DNA of 64,000 nucleotides from Bradyrhizobium sp. WSM1417 (GTDB lineage Bacteria > Pseudomonadota > Alphaproteobacteria > Rhizobiales > Xanthobacteraceae): positions 1,042,292 to 1,106,291 of the forward strand of contig NZ_KI911783.1 of assembly GCF_000515415.1 (NCBI RefSeq), written 5' to 3'. The position numbers and the translations under genes are program-made. Of this stretch, positions 28,601 to 37,329 are shown one piece after another. The number at the start of each line of letters is the position of its first letter. The first letter of the stretch is position 1. The notes beneath the pieces were generated by a model. The model made no database searches, was not told where the DNA came from, and saw only the letters and a list, made by a program, of their open reading frames with translations.

Positions 28601-28927
28601 ATGACCAAGTCGCTGAACACCAAGTCTCTGAACACCAAGTCCTTGAGTAGCAAGATCCGCGACACCAGCCTGGCTCTGGGCTTTGCCGCCATCGTCTCGA
28701 TCGCCTCGACCGGCTCGAGCTTCGCCTTCTCGTCCGAAGCGCAGCAGCAGTGCACCGGCGACGCCTTCCGTCTGTGCTCATCGGAAATCCCGAACATCCC
28801 GAAGATCACGGCGTGCATGATGAAGCATCGTTCGGATCTGAGCGCCGGCTGCCGTGCGGTGATGGACAAGGACCTCGCCAAGGGTGGCGCGTCACGCAAG
28901 GTCGCTGACGCCCAGGACAGTCAGTAA
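28601..28927 (+). CDS. Secreted Cys-rich (GLG1-repeat-like) protein with repeated N-terminal leader
   Basis: 108 residues. The start at 28601 has GGGAGC 8 bases upstream. The N-terminus is unusual: three 15-bp units (28607-28651) encode KSLNT KSLNT KSLSS before a hydrophobic signal segment (about 24-45, SLALGFAAIVSIASTGSSFA). The mature part has four cysteines spaced as in a Cys-rich GLG1-type repeat: QQCTGDAFRLCSSEIP then ACMMKHRSDLSAGCRAVM. The next gene encodes a second single-repeat protein with the same pattern. The two pairs of Cys likely form disulfides in the periplasm. Function unknown. Confidence 0.75.
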   Translation: MTKSLNTKSLNTKSLSSKIRDTSLALGFAAIVSIASTGSSFAFSSEAQQQCTGDAFRLCSSEIPNIPKITACMMKHRSDLSAGCRAVMDKDLAKGGASRKVADAQDSQ

Positions 28928-29107
28928 GAGACGGTCAGTAACAGCAACGATCGCTCGTTGCGTCGGTTAGCTCCCCTCGCGATGTGCCCCGGCGTGAATG
29001 CCGGAGCCACGCGGCGGCGCAGGCCCGCCTGTCAATAAAGCCGTTGCGGCTTCGGGATCGTCGCTCTAGCTTCCCCCGCACATCTTCCGGGTAAGAGGCA
29101 TTACGCG

Positions 29108-29320
29108 ATGACCAGATTTCTTTTCATCATTCCATTGATCCTGTTTGCATCGGCTGCGTCAGCGCAGCAGCCCGGACACGACGCCTGCGCACGCGACGTG
29201 ACGCGCTTCTGCCGCCCGGTGATGAACAATGGCGATCAGGCTGTGCTCGCCTGCCTCAAGGAGAACCGTACGCGGCTCACCAAAGGCTGCGACAAGGTGC
29301 TGACAGATCACGGGCAATAA
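29108..29320 (+). CDS. Small secreted Cys-rich (GLG1-repeat-like) protein
   Basis: 70 residues with a signal peptide (FLFIIPLILFASAASA, cleavage before QQPG). The 50-residue mature part is one four-cysteine unit: ACARDVTRFCRPVM, then LACLKENRTRLTKGCDKVL. The spacing and the Asp, Phe-Cys, Cys-Leu and Leu-x-x-x-Cys positions match the unit in the gene 180 bp upstream, so the two are paralogues or repeat-family members. GTAAGAGG lies near the ribosome site. Function unknown; too short for routine annotation but clearly coding. Confidence 0.75.
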   Translation: MTRFLFIIPLILFASAASAQQPGHDACARDVTRFCRPVMNNGDQAVLACLKENRTRLTKGCDKVLTDHGQ

Positions 29321-29344
29321 GGCGTCGCTACGGACTCGCCAAAC

Positions 29345-31033
29345 CTACGTGCTGCTTCCCGCCGCGGTGGCGACCACGGGCAGCACCTCACTTGCGGCCT
29401 GGTCCGGCGTCTCCTCTTTCCAGCGCACCGAGCCGAACGGACGCTCGAGCATGCGGCGGATCCGCACCGGGTCGGGGCCGATGTGGAAATCGATCGCCTC
29501 CTGATGCAGCGCGCGTTCGGACTGGGTCGAGCGGTTGCGCTGGCGCAGATAATCGAGCCAGGTCGGGCAATGATAGCGTTCGGTCCACAATTCGGGATCG
29601 GCGATATCGCGCGCGATCGACCAGCCATAGGCACCGTTGCGCTGGCGGGAGAGCTGCACGTCCTGCATCACGTTGTGAAAGGCGCGGGCGTTCTCTTGGG
29701 CGACGCGGTATTCGATCTCGACCACCAGCGGCCCGCTGCGTGCCGTGAGCGACAGCTTGACTTCAGGATCGGCCAGCACATCGGCGTCTTCGTTGCGGGC
29801 GCCGACGCGCGGCATCGCGAGCCAGATCCCCAGCACCGGCGAGATCAGCATCAGCCCGGCGGCCGTCAGCAGCGCGACCTCGACGCCGGCATAGTCCGTG
29901 AGATGGCCCCAGCCCCAGGCGCCGATCGCGATGCCCCCGGAAATCGAGGCCTGGAACGCCGCGAGCGAGCGGCCCGCGACCCAGCGCGGCGCCGAAAGCT
30001 GCACGCCGATATTGAACAGCGCGATGGCGGCCATCCAGACCGCGCCGGCGAGCACCAGCGCAGCCGCGGTCAGGACCGGCTCGGTGCTCACGGCGAGCGC
30101 GGCCATCGCAAACGCCATCGAGATGGTGCAGGCGCGGATCGCAGCTTCGCCGCTCATGCGCTTGCGCAATTCGTGGATGTTGAGCGCACCGACCACGGCG
30201 CCCATCCCGAAAGCGCCGAGCATGATGCCGTAGGTCTGCGCGCCGCCATGCAGCAGATCGCGCGCGACCAGCGGCATCAGCGCCATGATGGCACCGCCGA
30301 TCAGGCCCATGACTAGCGTGCGCAACAGCACGATCTTGATCGGCGGCGAATTGGTGATGTAGCGGAAGCCCGACACCATGGCGCGGTTGAGCTTCTCCCG
30401 CGGCAGGCGCGAGGGTTCGGTGTTGCGGCGCCAGAGCAGCAGCACCACCAGCAACGGCAAATAGAGGATCGCATTGCACGCAAACGCCGCCACCGCACCG
30501 AGCGCGGCGACGATGACACCGCCGACCGCGGGGCCGAAGCTGCGCGCGATGTTGTAGCTGATGCCGTTCAGCGCGACAGCCGACGGCAGGGCATCGGGCG
30601 GCACCTGCTCGCTGACCGAGGACTGCCAGGCCGGACCGAACAGCGCGTTGCCGCTGCCGACCACGAAGCAGAAAACGAGCAGCGTTTCCGGGGAAATGTA
30701 GTTGAGCCAGGCCAGGACCGTGAGCGCGGTCGCGCCAGTCAGCGCGATCATGAGCGCGATCAGGGTCACGATACGGCGGTCATACATGTCGGCGATGGCG
30801 CCAGCCGGCATCGAGATCAGCATGATCGGCAGCATCAAAGCGGTCTGCACCAGCGCCACCTTGTCCGCCGAGGCCGCCATCTGCGTCATCGCCCAGGCGG
30901 CGCCCACGCCCTGGATCAGCAGGCCGAGATTGGAGAGCAGGCTGGCGAGCCAGATGCGCCGGAACACGGTGTACCGCAGCGGCGCCATGATACCGTCGGC
31001 CGCAATTTTCTGGCGGTTCGTCTGCTCGGTCAT
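29345..31033 (-). CDS. MFS exporter, MFS_3 (EntS-like) family with C-terminal cytosolic domain
   Basis: 562 residues. About 12 spans occupy residues 20-410 (YTVFRRIWLASLLSNLGLLI; GAIADMYDRRIV; GPAVGGVIVAALG). The family includes the enterobactin exporter EntS and drug exporters. The last 150 residues form a soluble alpha-beta domain (LVVEIEYRVAQENARAFHNV, then ERYHCPTWLDYLRQRNR) resembling dimeric monooxygenase-like ferredoxin folds that occur at the end of this subfamily. AAGGGGAT precedes the start at MTEQTNR; the 24 codons before it are excluded. Substrate unknown. Confidence 0.85.
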   Translation of the reverse strand: MTEQTNRQKIAADGIMAPLRYTVFRRIWLASLLSNLGLLIQGVGAAWAMTQMAASADKVALVQTALMLPIMLISMPAGAIADMYDRRIVTLIALMIALTGATALTVLAWLNYISPETLLVFCFVVGSGNALFGPAWQSSVSEQVPPDALPSAVALNGISYNIARSFGPAVGGVIVAALGAVAAFACNAILYLPLLVVLLLWRRNTEPSRLPREKLNRAMVSGFRYITNSPPIKIVLLRTLVMGLIGGAIMALMPLVARDLLHGGAQTYGIMLGAFGMGAVVGALNIHELRKRMSGEAAIRACTISMAFAMAALAVSTEPVLTAAALVLAGAVWMAAIALFNIGVQLSAPRWVAGRSLAAFQASISGGIAIGAWGWGHLTDYAGVEVALLTAAGLMLISPVLGIWLAMPRVGARNEDADVLADPEVKLSLTARSGPLVVEIEYRVAQENARAFHNVMQDVQLSRQRNGAYGWSIARDIADPELWTERYHCPTWLDYLRQRNRSTQSERALHQEAIDFHIGPDPVRIRRMLERPFGSVRWKEETPDQAASEVLPVVATAAGSST

Positions 31034-31193
31034 ATCCCCTTCCAAATGGGCTGGCAGAAGTGGTCTTGACGTTGTCTTGGAGTGGTCTTTGGGCGATTCC
31101 GGCAAGTTCAGTGATGCCCGCGAAAGTCCTTCGCTGTCCAGTGGTTAGGCCGGTATAAGCGGTGCACAGAGATGTTTTGCGGGGGAGGAACAG

Positions 31194-32561
31194 ATGAAGC
31201 TGTCACGACGGATGATCTTGCAAGGGGCCGGCAGCTTGCCCTTCGCAGTTGCGAGCTTGCGGACGGGCGCGCTGGCCCAAACGGCATCCGCCCCGCCGAG
31301 CGAGGTGCCTCCGATCCTGTTCGTCCACGGCAATGGTGATTACGACGCGCTCTGGATGACCACCATGTGGCGGATGGAATCCAACGGCATCGCGCGCGAC
31401 CGCATGGCGGCGATCAATTTCACCGATCCCAATGCACGAAGTGACGACCAGGTCGAACAGGCGGGCCGCTCCTCGACCGAGGACCAGCGCCGCGAGCTCG
31501 CCGCCGCCATAGCCGAACTGAAGCGCCGCACCGGCGCGGCCCGCGTGGCACTGGTCGGCAGCTCGCGCGGCGGCTATGCCATCCGCAACGTGATCAAAAA
31601 CGGCGGTTCCGGCGATGTCAGCCATGCCGTGCTGTGCGGCACGCCCAATCACGGCGTGTTCGCGACCGACGACCAGCCCAACAGCGAGTTCAACGGCCGC
31701 GGCGCGTTCCTGCGCGGCCTCAATGAGGGCGAGAGCGAGGTGACACCAGGGGTTGCCTTCCTGACCTTGCGCAGCGACGGCATGGACAAATACGCGCAGG
31801 CCGATGGCCGCTTCATCGGCAAGCCCGGTACGCCAACGGGCGTCAGCGTCGAAGGTCCGGAGTTGAAGGGGGCCACCAACCTCGTGCTCGGCGCCCTCGA
31901 TCATCGCGAGGTGGCGTTTCACCCTCGGGCCTTCCGCGAGATCTATAAGTTCATCGCCGGCCGCGAGCCCGCGCGCATCGCGATTGTGCCGGAGCAGGGC
32001 GTGAAGTTGAGCGGCCTGGTTACCGGCACGCCCGGCGGCGTGTCGACCAATCGCCCGGTGGCGGGTGCAACCGTCGAGATATTCCGCGTCGATCCTGATA
32101 CCGGGGAGCGCAAGGGTAGCGCCGTGTACAGCGCGAAGACCGGCGCCGACGGCCGCTGGGGACCGGCGCAGGTCGAGCCTTCCTGGTCGCTCGAATTTGC
32201 CCTCGCATCGCCGGATGCGCCGACGACGCACATCTACCGCTCGCCCTTCCCGCGCTCGTCCGACGTCGTTCACCTGCGCGCCGCGCGTCCGCTCGGGCCC
32301 GCGGACAAGGACGCCGGGGCCGTCGTGATCATGTCGCGTCCGCGCGGTTATTTCGGCCTGCCGCGGGATGTGGTGCTGCTCGACGGCAAGGAGCCGGCGG
32401 ACGTCAAATCGGGTGTGCCCACGGATTCGACAGCAACACTGCGCCTTCCGGCCGGCGAGGTCGGGCGTAACATCGTGGCCCAATTTGGCGAAGAACGAAT
32501 TGTGGCACGCGCCTGGCCTGCCTCCGAGAACAGGATTGCGATTGCCGAGCTCACTTACTAG
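31194..32561 (+). CDS. Tat-exported alpha/beta hydrolase (lipase-like) with C-terminal beta domains
   Basis: 455 residues. The N-terminus MKLSRRMILQGAGSLPFA is a twin-arginine signal. The hydrolase domain (about 40-270) has the oxyanion region ILFVHGNGDYDALW and the nucleophile elbow LVGSSRGGYAIR (Ser in GSSRG), then VLCGTPNHGVF. Residues 275-360 resemble a carboxypeptidase-regulatory-like beta sandwich (VAGATVEIFRVDPDTGE), and another beta domain follows. An esterase or lipase acting in the periplasm is likely. Stop to the P450 start is only 34 bp, so the two probably form an operon. Confidence 0.85.
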   Translation: MKLSRRMILQGAGSLPFAVASLRTGALAQTASAPPSEVPPILFVHGNGDYDALWMTTMWRMESNGIARDRMAAINFTDPNARSDDQVEQAGRSSTEDQRRELAAAIAELKRRTGAARVALVGSSRGGYAIRNVIKNGGSGDVSHAVLCGTPNHGVFATDDQPNSEFNGRGAFLRGLNEGESEVTPGVAFLTLRSDGMDKYAQADGRFIGKPGTPTGVSVEGPELKGATNLVLGALDHREVAFHPRAFREIYKFIAGREPARIAIVPEQGVKLSGLVTGTPGGVSTNRPVAGATVEIFRVDPDTGERKGSAVYSAKTGADGRWGPAQVEPSWSLEFALASPDAPTTHIYRSPFPRSSDVVHLRAARPLGPADKDAGAVVIMSRPRGYFGLPRDVVLLDGKEPADVKSGVPTDSTATLRLPAGEVGRNIVAQFGEERIVARAWPASENRIAIAELTY

Positions 32562-32595
32562 CTAATTGCCTGCGTTACCTCTGCGGGAGAGAGCC

Positions 32596-33963
32596 ATGAA
32601 CATCGCCAGTGTGCGTCGGCCCATCGTCCCTCCGACGCCGCCGCGTGCGCCCGACGACATGTCGTTCCTCGGCCGGCTTGCCGTGATCAAGCGGAACATG
32701 ATCGCGACCTGGGGGCAGCGCGCCTACGAGGAAGACGTTATCGAGGGCCGCTTCTTCTTCCGCAACAGTTTCATCCTGAACCGGCCGGATGCGATCCGGC
32801 ATGTCCTGCTCAGCAATTACGAAAATTATTCGCGCACTCCGGCGGGCATCCGCATGCTTCGTCCCGTGCTCGGCGACGGTCTTCTGATTGCGGAGGGTCA
32901 TTCGTGGACGTTTCAGCGCCGCACCCTCGCGCCGGCGTTCACGCCGCGGGCGACGGCAAATCTCGTTCCGCACATGACGGCGGTGCTCGACGAGACTATC
33001 GCGAAGCTCGACTTGCAAACGAGCGAGCCGGTCGATCTGCGCGAGATCATGCAGCGGATGACGCTGGAGATCGCCGGACGCACCATGTTCTCGTTCGGCA
33101 TGGACCGTCATGGTCCGACCTTGCGCAACTTTGTCATGGAGTATGGAGCCCGACTCGGACGGCCGTACTTACTCGATATGGTGCTGCCGCTGTCCTGGCC
33201 AAGCCCGATGGATTTTGCCCGCGCCCGTTTCCGCAAGCGCTGGACCGAATTCGTCGCGATGCTGATCGCCGAGCGGCGTGAGATGGGCAAGAAGGACGGC
33301 GCGCCGCCGCGCGATCTGTTCGATCTCATGGACGAGGCGCGCGACCCTGAAACCGGCAAAGGCTTTTCGGACGAGCAACTGGTCGACGAAGTCGCGACCA
33401 TGATCCTCGCGGGTCACGAGACCACGGCGACCGCGCTGTTCTGGGCGCTCTATCTGCTCGCGCTCGATCCCGATACGCAGGAGGAGATCGCCTCCGAGAC
33501 GCGTGGCGAACACCTCGACAGCATGGCCGACATCGATCGTCAGAAGTTCACCCGCGCCGCGATCGAGGAGACCATGCGGCTTTATCCGCCGGCCTTCCTG
33601 ATCGCCCGGGCCGCGCGCGAGAAGGATAACGCGGCCGGCGTCGCCATCGGCAAGGGCGACATCATCATGATCGCGCCGTGGCTGCTGCACCGGCACGAGA
33701 AGCTGTGGGATCAGCCGAACGCGTTCATTCCAAAACGCTTCATGTCGACGGAAGCGCCCGATCGGTTTGCCTATCTGCCTTTTGGCGCGGGTCCGCGGGT
33801 CTGCGTCGGCGCCCCCTTCGCGCAAGCTGAATCCGTGCTGGCACTGGGCCGGCTGATCGGCGCGTTCCGTGTCGAGCTTGCCGATACCAGCCCTGTCATC
33901 CCGCTCGGCGTCGTCACGACCCAGCCGGACCGTTCGCCCCTGTTCCGGATCACGCGTCGGTGA
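32596..33963 (+). CDS. Cytochrome P450
   Basis: 455 residues, soluble. The heme-thiolate loop FGAGPRVCVGAPFA places the ligand at Cys403. The I-helix oxygen-activation motif is AGHETTATALFWAL and the K-helix ExxR is EETMRLYPPAFL. The overall look (WTFQRRTLAPAFTPRA in the C-helix) is closest to fatty-acid/CYP4- or BM3-like lineages. It hydroxylates an unknown hydrophobic substrate using redox partners encoded elsewhere. Start at MNIASVRR with GGGAGAGAG upstream; it directly follows the Tat hydrolase gene, hinting at a shared lipid or ester substrate. Confidence 0.93.
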   Translation: MNIASVRRPIVPPTPPRAPDDMSFLGRLAVIKRNMIATWGQRAYEEDVIEGRFFFRNSFILNRPDAIRHVLLSNYENYSRTPAGIRMLRPVLGDGLLIAEGHSWTFQRRTLAPAFTPRATANLVPHMTAVLDETIAKLDLQTSEPVDLREIMQRMTLEIAGRTMFSFGMDRHGPTLRNFVMEYGARLGRPYLLDMVLPLSWPSPMDFARARFRKRWTEFVAMLIAERREMGKKDGAPPRDLFDLMDEARDPETGKGFSDEQLVDEVATMILAGHETTATALFWALYLLALDPDTQEEIASETRGEHLDSMADIDRQKFTRAAIEETMRLYPPAFLIARAAREKDNAAGVAIGKGDIIMIAPWLLHRHEKLWDQPNAFIPKRFMSTEAPDRFAYLPFGAGPRVCVGAPFAQAESVLALGRLIGAFRVELADTSPVIPLGVVTTQPDRSPLFRITRR

Positions 33964-34013
33964 CAGGCGTTCGCCTGGCCGACGGCGTGATCCACATCAG
34001 ATAGAGTTACGCC

Positions 34014-35423
34014 ATGAGCGACGTCCAGGCCCAGTTTTCCGTTCTGAAGCAGACCGCCGATGCGAAAGTGGTCGATGCCATCACGCGCCTCATCGAGGAT
34101 GGCGAGGATCACGAACTCAACCGCGTCAATGTCCTCGATTTCGCGAGGCAGCACGGTCTCGATGAAGAGCACGCGATCTCGGCATTCCTGCATTCGGCAC
34201 GTCTTGGCTTGTTCGATCTGGGCTGGAATGTGCTGTGCCCGGGCTGCGGCGGCGTGTTGGGGGCGCACTCCACCCTGAAGGCGCTCAAACCCGACGATTA
34301 TCATTGTGCGCTGTGCGCCTGCGGCTACAAGGCCTCCGTCGACGATCAGGTCGAGGTCTCCTTCACCGTCAATTCACGTGTCCGGCGCATTGCGGCGCAT
34401 GATCCTGATACGCTTCCGGTCTGGGAGTACTTCAAGCAGGTGTTCTGGAGTTCCGGCGTCGACTTCAACAAGGAATCGTTTGCGACGCTCGCCAATGAGG
34501 TGACGCTGGATACGATGGAGCTGCCGGCGGGCGAGAAGGCGACCATGTCGCTGCAACTGCCGAACGATTTCATCATCATCTTCGAACCGGTGACGCACGC
34601 CGCCCATTTCATCGACGTGCAGGGCGAGCCGACCAAGGACCGTCAGCAGCTCGCCATCATGTACAACAGGGTGCAGGCGCCGACGGGAACCACGACCATG
34701 CGGCCGGGCCCGCTGCGGCTGTCGCTGGAAAACCAGGCCGGCGTGCGCGTGCTGCCGTCGGTGTTCATCGCGGCCGAGGCGCTCCATCACCTCATCGGCA
34801 AGCGCAAACCGTTCCTGACCGCCAAGCGGATGCTGTCGAACCAGACGTTTCGTGATGTGTTCAAGGCGGACAATCTCAGTCTCGACCAGCGGCTCCAGAT
34901 CACCTCGCTGACCTTCCTGTTCACCGATCTGAAGGGCTCGACCGCGCTCTATGAGCGCGTCGGCGACCTCGCCGCCTTCGACCTCGTGCGCGCGCATTTC
35001 CACGCGCTGCTCGAGATCATCTCGTCGGAGAAGGGCGCGGTGGTGAAGACCATCGGCGATGCCGTGATGGCGACCTTCGTCCGTCCCGAGCATGCGATCG
35101 CAGCGGGTTTGCGGATGCGCGCGGCGATGGACGAGCTCAACAAAAAGCGCGGCACTGCCGATCTCATCGTCAAGATCGGCATCCACGAGGGTCCGTGTCT
35201 CGCGGTGATGCTGAACGAGCGGCAGGATTATTTCGGCCAGACCGTCAACATCGCCGCCCGCGTGCAGAGCCTCTCGACCGCGCAGGAGATCCACATCACC
35301 GGCCCGGTGCTGGATGCACCGGCGGTCGCCGAAGTCCTCAAGCAGCGCGAAATCAGGCCAATCCAGAAGCAGGCCGCACTGCGCGGCATCGCCGACAAGA
35401 TGGTGGTGTACGAGATACCGTGA
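34014..35423 (+). CDS. Class III adenylate cyclase with N-terminal DUF5939 zinc-ribbon region
   Basis: 469 residues. Residues 1-75 are helical; a CPGCGG ... CALCACG zinc-ribbon-like pair lies at about 75-105, followed by a DUF5939 beta-rich region to about 290. The cyclase domain (300-455) has metal Asp305 (FTDLKGSTALYE), Lys345 and Asp405 as the adenine-selecting pair (VVKTIGDAVMA; RQDYFGQTVNIAARV), hence an adenylate cyclase. No membrane span. DUF5939 cyclases are widespread in Rhizobiales and of unknown input. Starts 50 bp after the P450 stop. Confidence 0.9.
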   Translation: MSDVQAQFSVLKQTADAKVVDAITRLIEDGEDHELNRVNVLDFARQHGLDEEHAISAFLHSARLGLFDLGWNVLCPGCGGVLGAHSTLKALKPDDYHCALCACGYKASVDDQVEVSFTVNSRVRRIAAHDPDTLPVWEYFKQVFWSSGVDFNKESFATLANEVTLDTMELPAGEKATMSLQLPNDFIIIFEPVTHAAHFIDVQGEPTKDRQQLAIMYNRVQAPTGTTTMRPGPLRLSLENQAGVRVLPSVFIAAEALHHLIGKRKPFLTAKRMLSNQTFRDVFKADNLSLDQRLQITSLTFLFTDLKGSTALYERVGDLAAFDLVRAHFHALLEIISSEKGAVVKTIGDAVMATFVRPEHAIAAGLRMRAAMDELNKKRGTADLIVKIGIHEGPCLAVMLNERQDYFGQTVNIAARVQSLSTAQEIHITGPVLDAPAVAEVLKQREIRPIQKQAALRGIADKMVVYEIP

Positions 35424-35446
35424 GGGACGACGGTCCCTACGGTCTC

Positions 35447-35533
35447 CGTCATTGCGAGGAGCACTTGCGACGAAGCAATCCAGACTGTCATCGCGGAAAG
35501 ATTCTGGATTGCTTCGCTGCGCTCGCAATGACG
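35447..35533. repeat. Palindromic intergenic repeat, family A
   Basis: Left arm CGTCATTGCGAGGAGC...GAAGCAATCCAGA and right arm TCTGGATTGCTTCGC...GCTCGCAATGACG are near-perfect inverted copies separated by about 17 bases. Lies just after the cyclase stop. Further copies occur near 44.0, 56.7, 59.9 and 62.8 kb. Confidence 0.9.
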
Positions 35534-35706
35534 TTGTGGAGGCAGGTTCGCGCCAAACCTTCGCCGTCAGCCCGGCAACGGCGAAGAGATTGCCGAAACG
35601 TAATGCAGCGCGCGGAACTGACGCACGTTGCGCCGGTTGAGTTTCCTGCTCATATAATGCTGGTAGCGGCCGCGCTCCGCGGCTTCATCGATTTCGGTAG
35701 GACCTT

Positions 35707-36195
35707 ATGCTCGACGGCCTGCGCCAATTCATCGCCGACATTGTTGCTCCCCATGCCCAGGACCGCGCATTCGGTGATAGTGACTACCGGCTGGCGGCGA
35801 CCGCGCTGCTGGTTCATGTGATATCGCTGGACGGCCAGCCGACGGCTGCCGAGCAGCGCAAGTTGCACAGTCTGATCGAAAGCCATTTCGGGCTCGATCG
35901 CGGCACCGCGGATCGTCTGATCGCGGATGCGACGGAGGTCGAGGGCGAGGCGGTCGACCTCTACCACTTCACCAGCGTCATGATGCGCTCGCTCGACGAA
36001 GAAGGCCGCAAGCGGGTCGTCCAGATGATGTGGGAGCTGGTCTACGCCGACGGCCAGGTCACCGAGTTCGAGGACAATGTGGTCTGGCGCGCCTCCGACC
36101 TGCTCGGGATCGCCCAACGCGACCGGATCGACCTGAAGCACGCGGTCGCAGACCGCGCCGGCGGCCAGGTCAAGGACGACGCGGTCGGGGGGTGA
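35707..36195 (+). CDS. TerB-family tellurite-resistance-like protein
   Basis: 162 residues, all-helical. The acidic metal-binding-type motif LLVHVISLDGQPTAAEQRKL and its second copy MMWELVYADGQVTEFEDNVV are the paired helix-loop-helix features of the TerB/DUF533-like fold (COG4103 type). Members occur in most Rhizobiales as stand-alone genes without the rest of the ter operon; their function is not settled. A family A repeat lies upstream. Preceding 170 bp contains the probable promoter. Confidence 0.88.
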   Translation: MLDGLRQFIADIVAPHAQDRAFGDSDYRLAATALLVHVISLDGQPTAAEQRKLHSLIESHFGLDRGTADRLIADATEVEGEAVDLYHFTSVMMRSLDEEGRKRVVQMMWELVYADGQVTEFEDNVVWRASDLLGIAQRDRIDLKHAVADRAGGQVKDDAVGG

Positions 36196-36424
36196 TCCCT
36201 TGCCGACTCCGCCAATTGACGGTTGTGCAGATCACATGACGAAACTTTAATGTAGCCTCTGGGCTGCCTGGGGTTCCGAATTTCCGCTGTAAATCCGTGG
36301 TTTCCTGCTCCCCCGTTTCCCGCTCAAGTGGCTATGCGGCGGACGCCGCTTGCCTGCCGCGCTCGGCCTATGCTCTCGTTCCAGCATTGCGGGGCCAAAA
36401 AACTTACATCAAGAGACTTCAATC

Positions 36425-37204
36425 GTGACTGAGCGGGTAACGTTGATCACCGGTGCCTCGGCGGGCATCGGCACGGAGCTGGCGCGTGTGTTCGCCGAGA
36501 ACGGGCACCGTCTTGCGCTGACGGCGCGACGCGTGGACCGGCTCGAGGCGCTCGCGAACGAGCTCGCCGCCAAGGGCGGCAAGAAGCCGATCGTGATCGC
36601 CTGCGATCTCGAGGACGCGGAGGCCGGCGAGAAGATCGCCGCCGCACTCGCTGCCGAAGGCGTGGAGCTCGACAATCTCGTCAACAATGCCGGCTTCGGC
36701 GTATTCGGTGACGCAATCGAGCGCGACCGCGTCGAGCAGCTCGGCATCGTCGATGTCAATGTCCGGGCCCTGACGGATCTGTCGCTGCGCTTTGCCGATC
36801 AGCTGATCAGGAACAAGGGTGGCCTTCTCAACGTCGGATCGGTCGCGGGCTATCTGCCCGGCCCCGGCATGGCGGTCTATTACGCGTCCAAGGCCTATGT
36901 CATTTCCTTCACCGAGGCCTTGCGGGCAGAGCTTGCACCGCACGGCGTTCGCGTCACCGTCCTTTGCCCGGGCCCGGTGCCCACCGAATTCCAGGCGCGC
37001 GCCGGCGTTGGGTCCGGACATGATACGGCCCTTCTCAATGTTCCTGCCGCCGATGTCGCACGGCAGGCCTATCGCGGCCTGATGGCCAACAAGCGGGCAG
37101 TGCTCCCCGGTCTGGGCATCAAGATTGTGCCATTCGCACTGCGCTTCTTCCCGCGCGGCTTCATCCTGTCGGCTACCAGCCGGTTTCAGAGGCAAAGACG
37201 GTAA
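36425..37204 (+). CDS. Short-chain dehydrogenase/reductase (SDR)
   Basis: 259 residues. The cofactor motif TLITGASAGIGTELARVF, the NNAG motif (LVNNAGFGVFG), the catalytic Ser in LLNVGSVAGYLPG and YxxxK in YYASKAYVISFTEAL are all intact. The group resembles DltE-like SDRs; the Arg-rich loop LTARRVDRLEAL suggests NADP(H). The GTG at 36425 starts family similarity and has AAGAGA upstream; an ATG 75 bp earlier gives a leader without SDR features. Substrate unknown. The 229 bp before it contain no recognisable gene. Confidence 0.92.
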   Translation: MTERVTLITGASAGIGTELARVFAENGHRLALTARRVDRLEALANELAAKGGKKPIVIACDLEDAEAGEKIAAALAAEGVELDNLVNNAGFGVFGDAIERDRVEQLGIVDVNVRALTDLSLRFADQLIRNKGGLLNVGSVAGYLPGPGMAVYYASKAYVISFTEALRAELAPHGVRVTVLCPGPVPTEFQARAGVGSGHDTALLNVPAADVARQAYRGLMANKRAVLPGLGIKIVPFALRFFPRGFILSATSRFQRQRR

Positions 37205-37329
37205 AGAGAGCTCTCGGTCCGTCGTGGCCCGGAGCTTGCTTTCTATCGGGTGTGTGTGCGCAAACTCACACGAAATTAACGATCGCTTAGTTATGCTGGC
37301 GGTCTGAACCGATAGCACTCGCAAAGACC

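Noticed and set aside
28607..28651. Short tandem repeats as a possible CRISPR-like array
   Set aside because: Only three 15-bp units, in frame within a coding sequence, no spacers and no cas genes.
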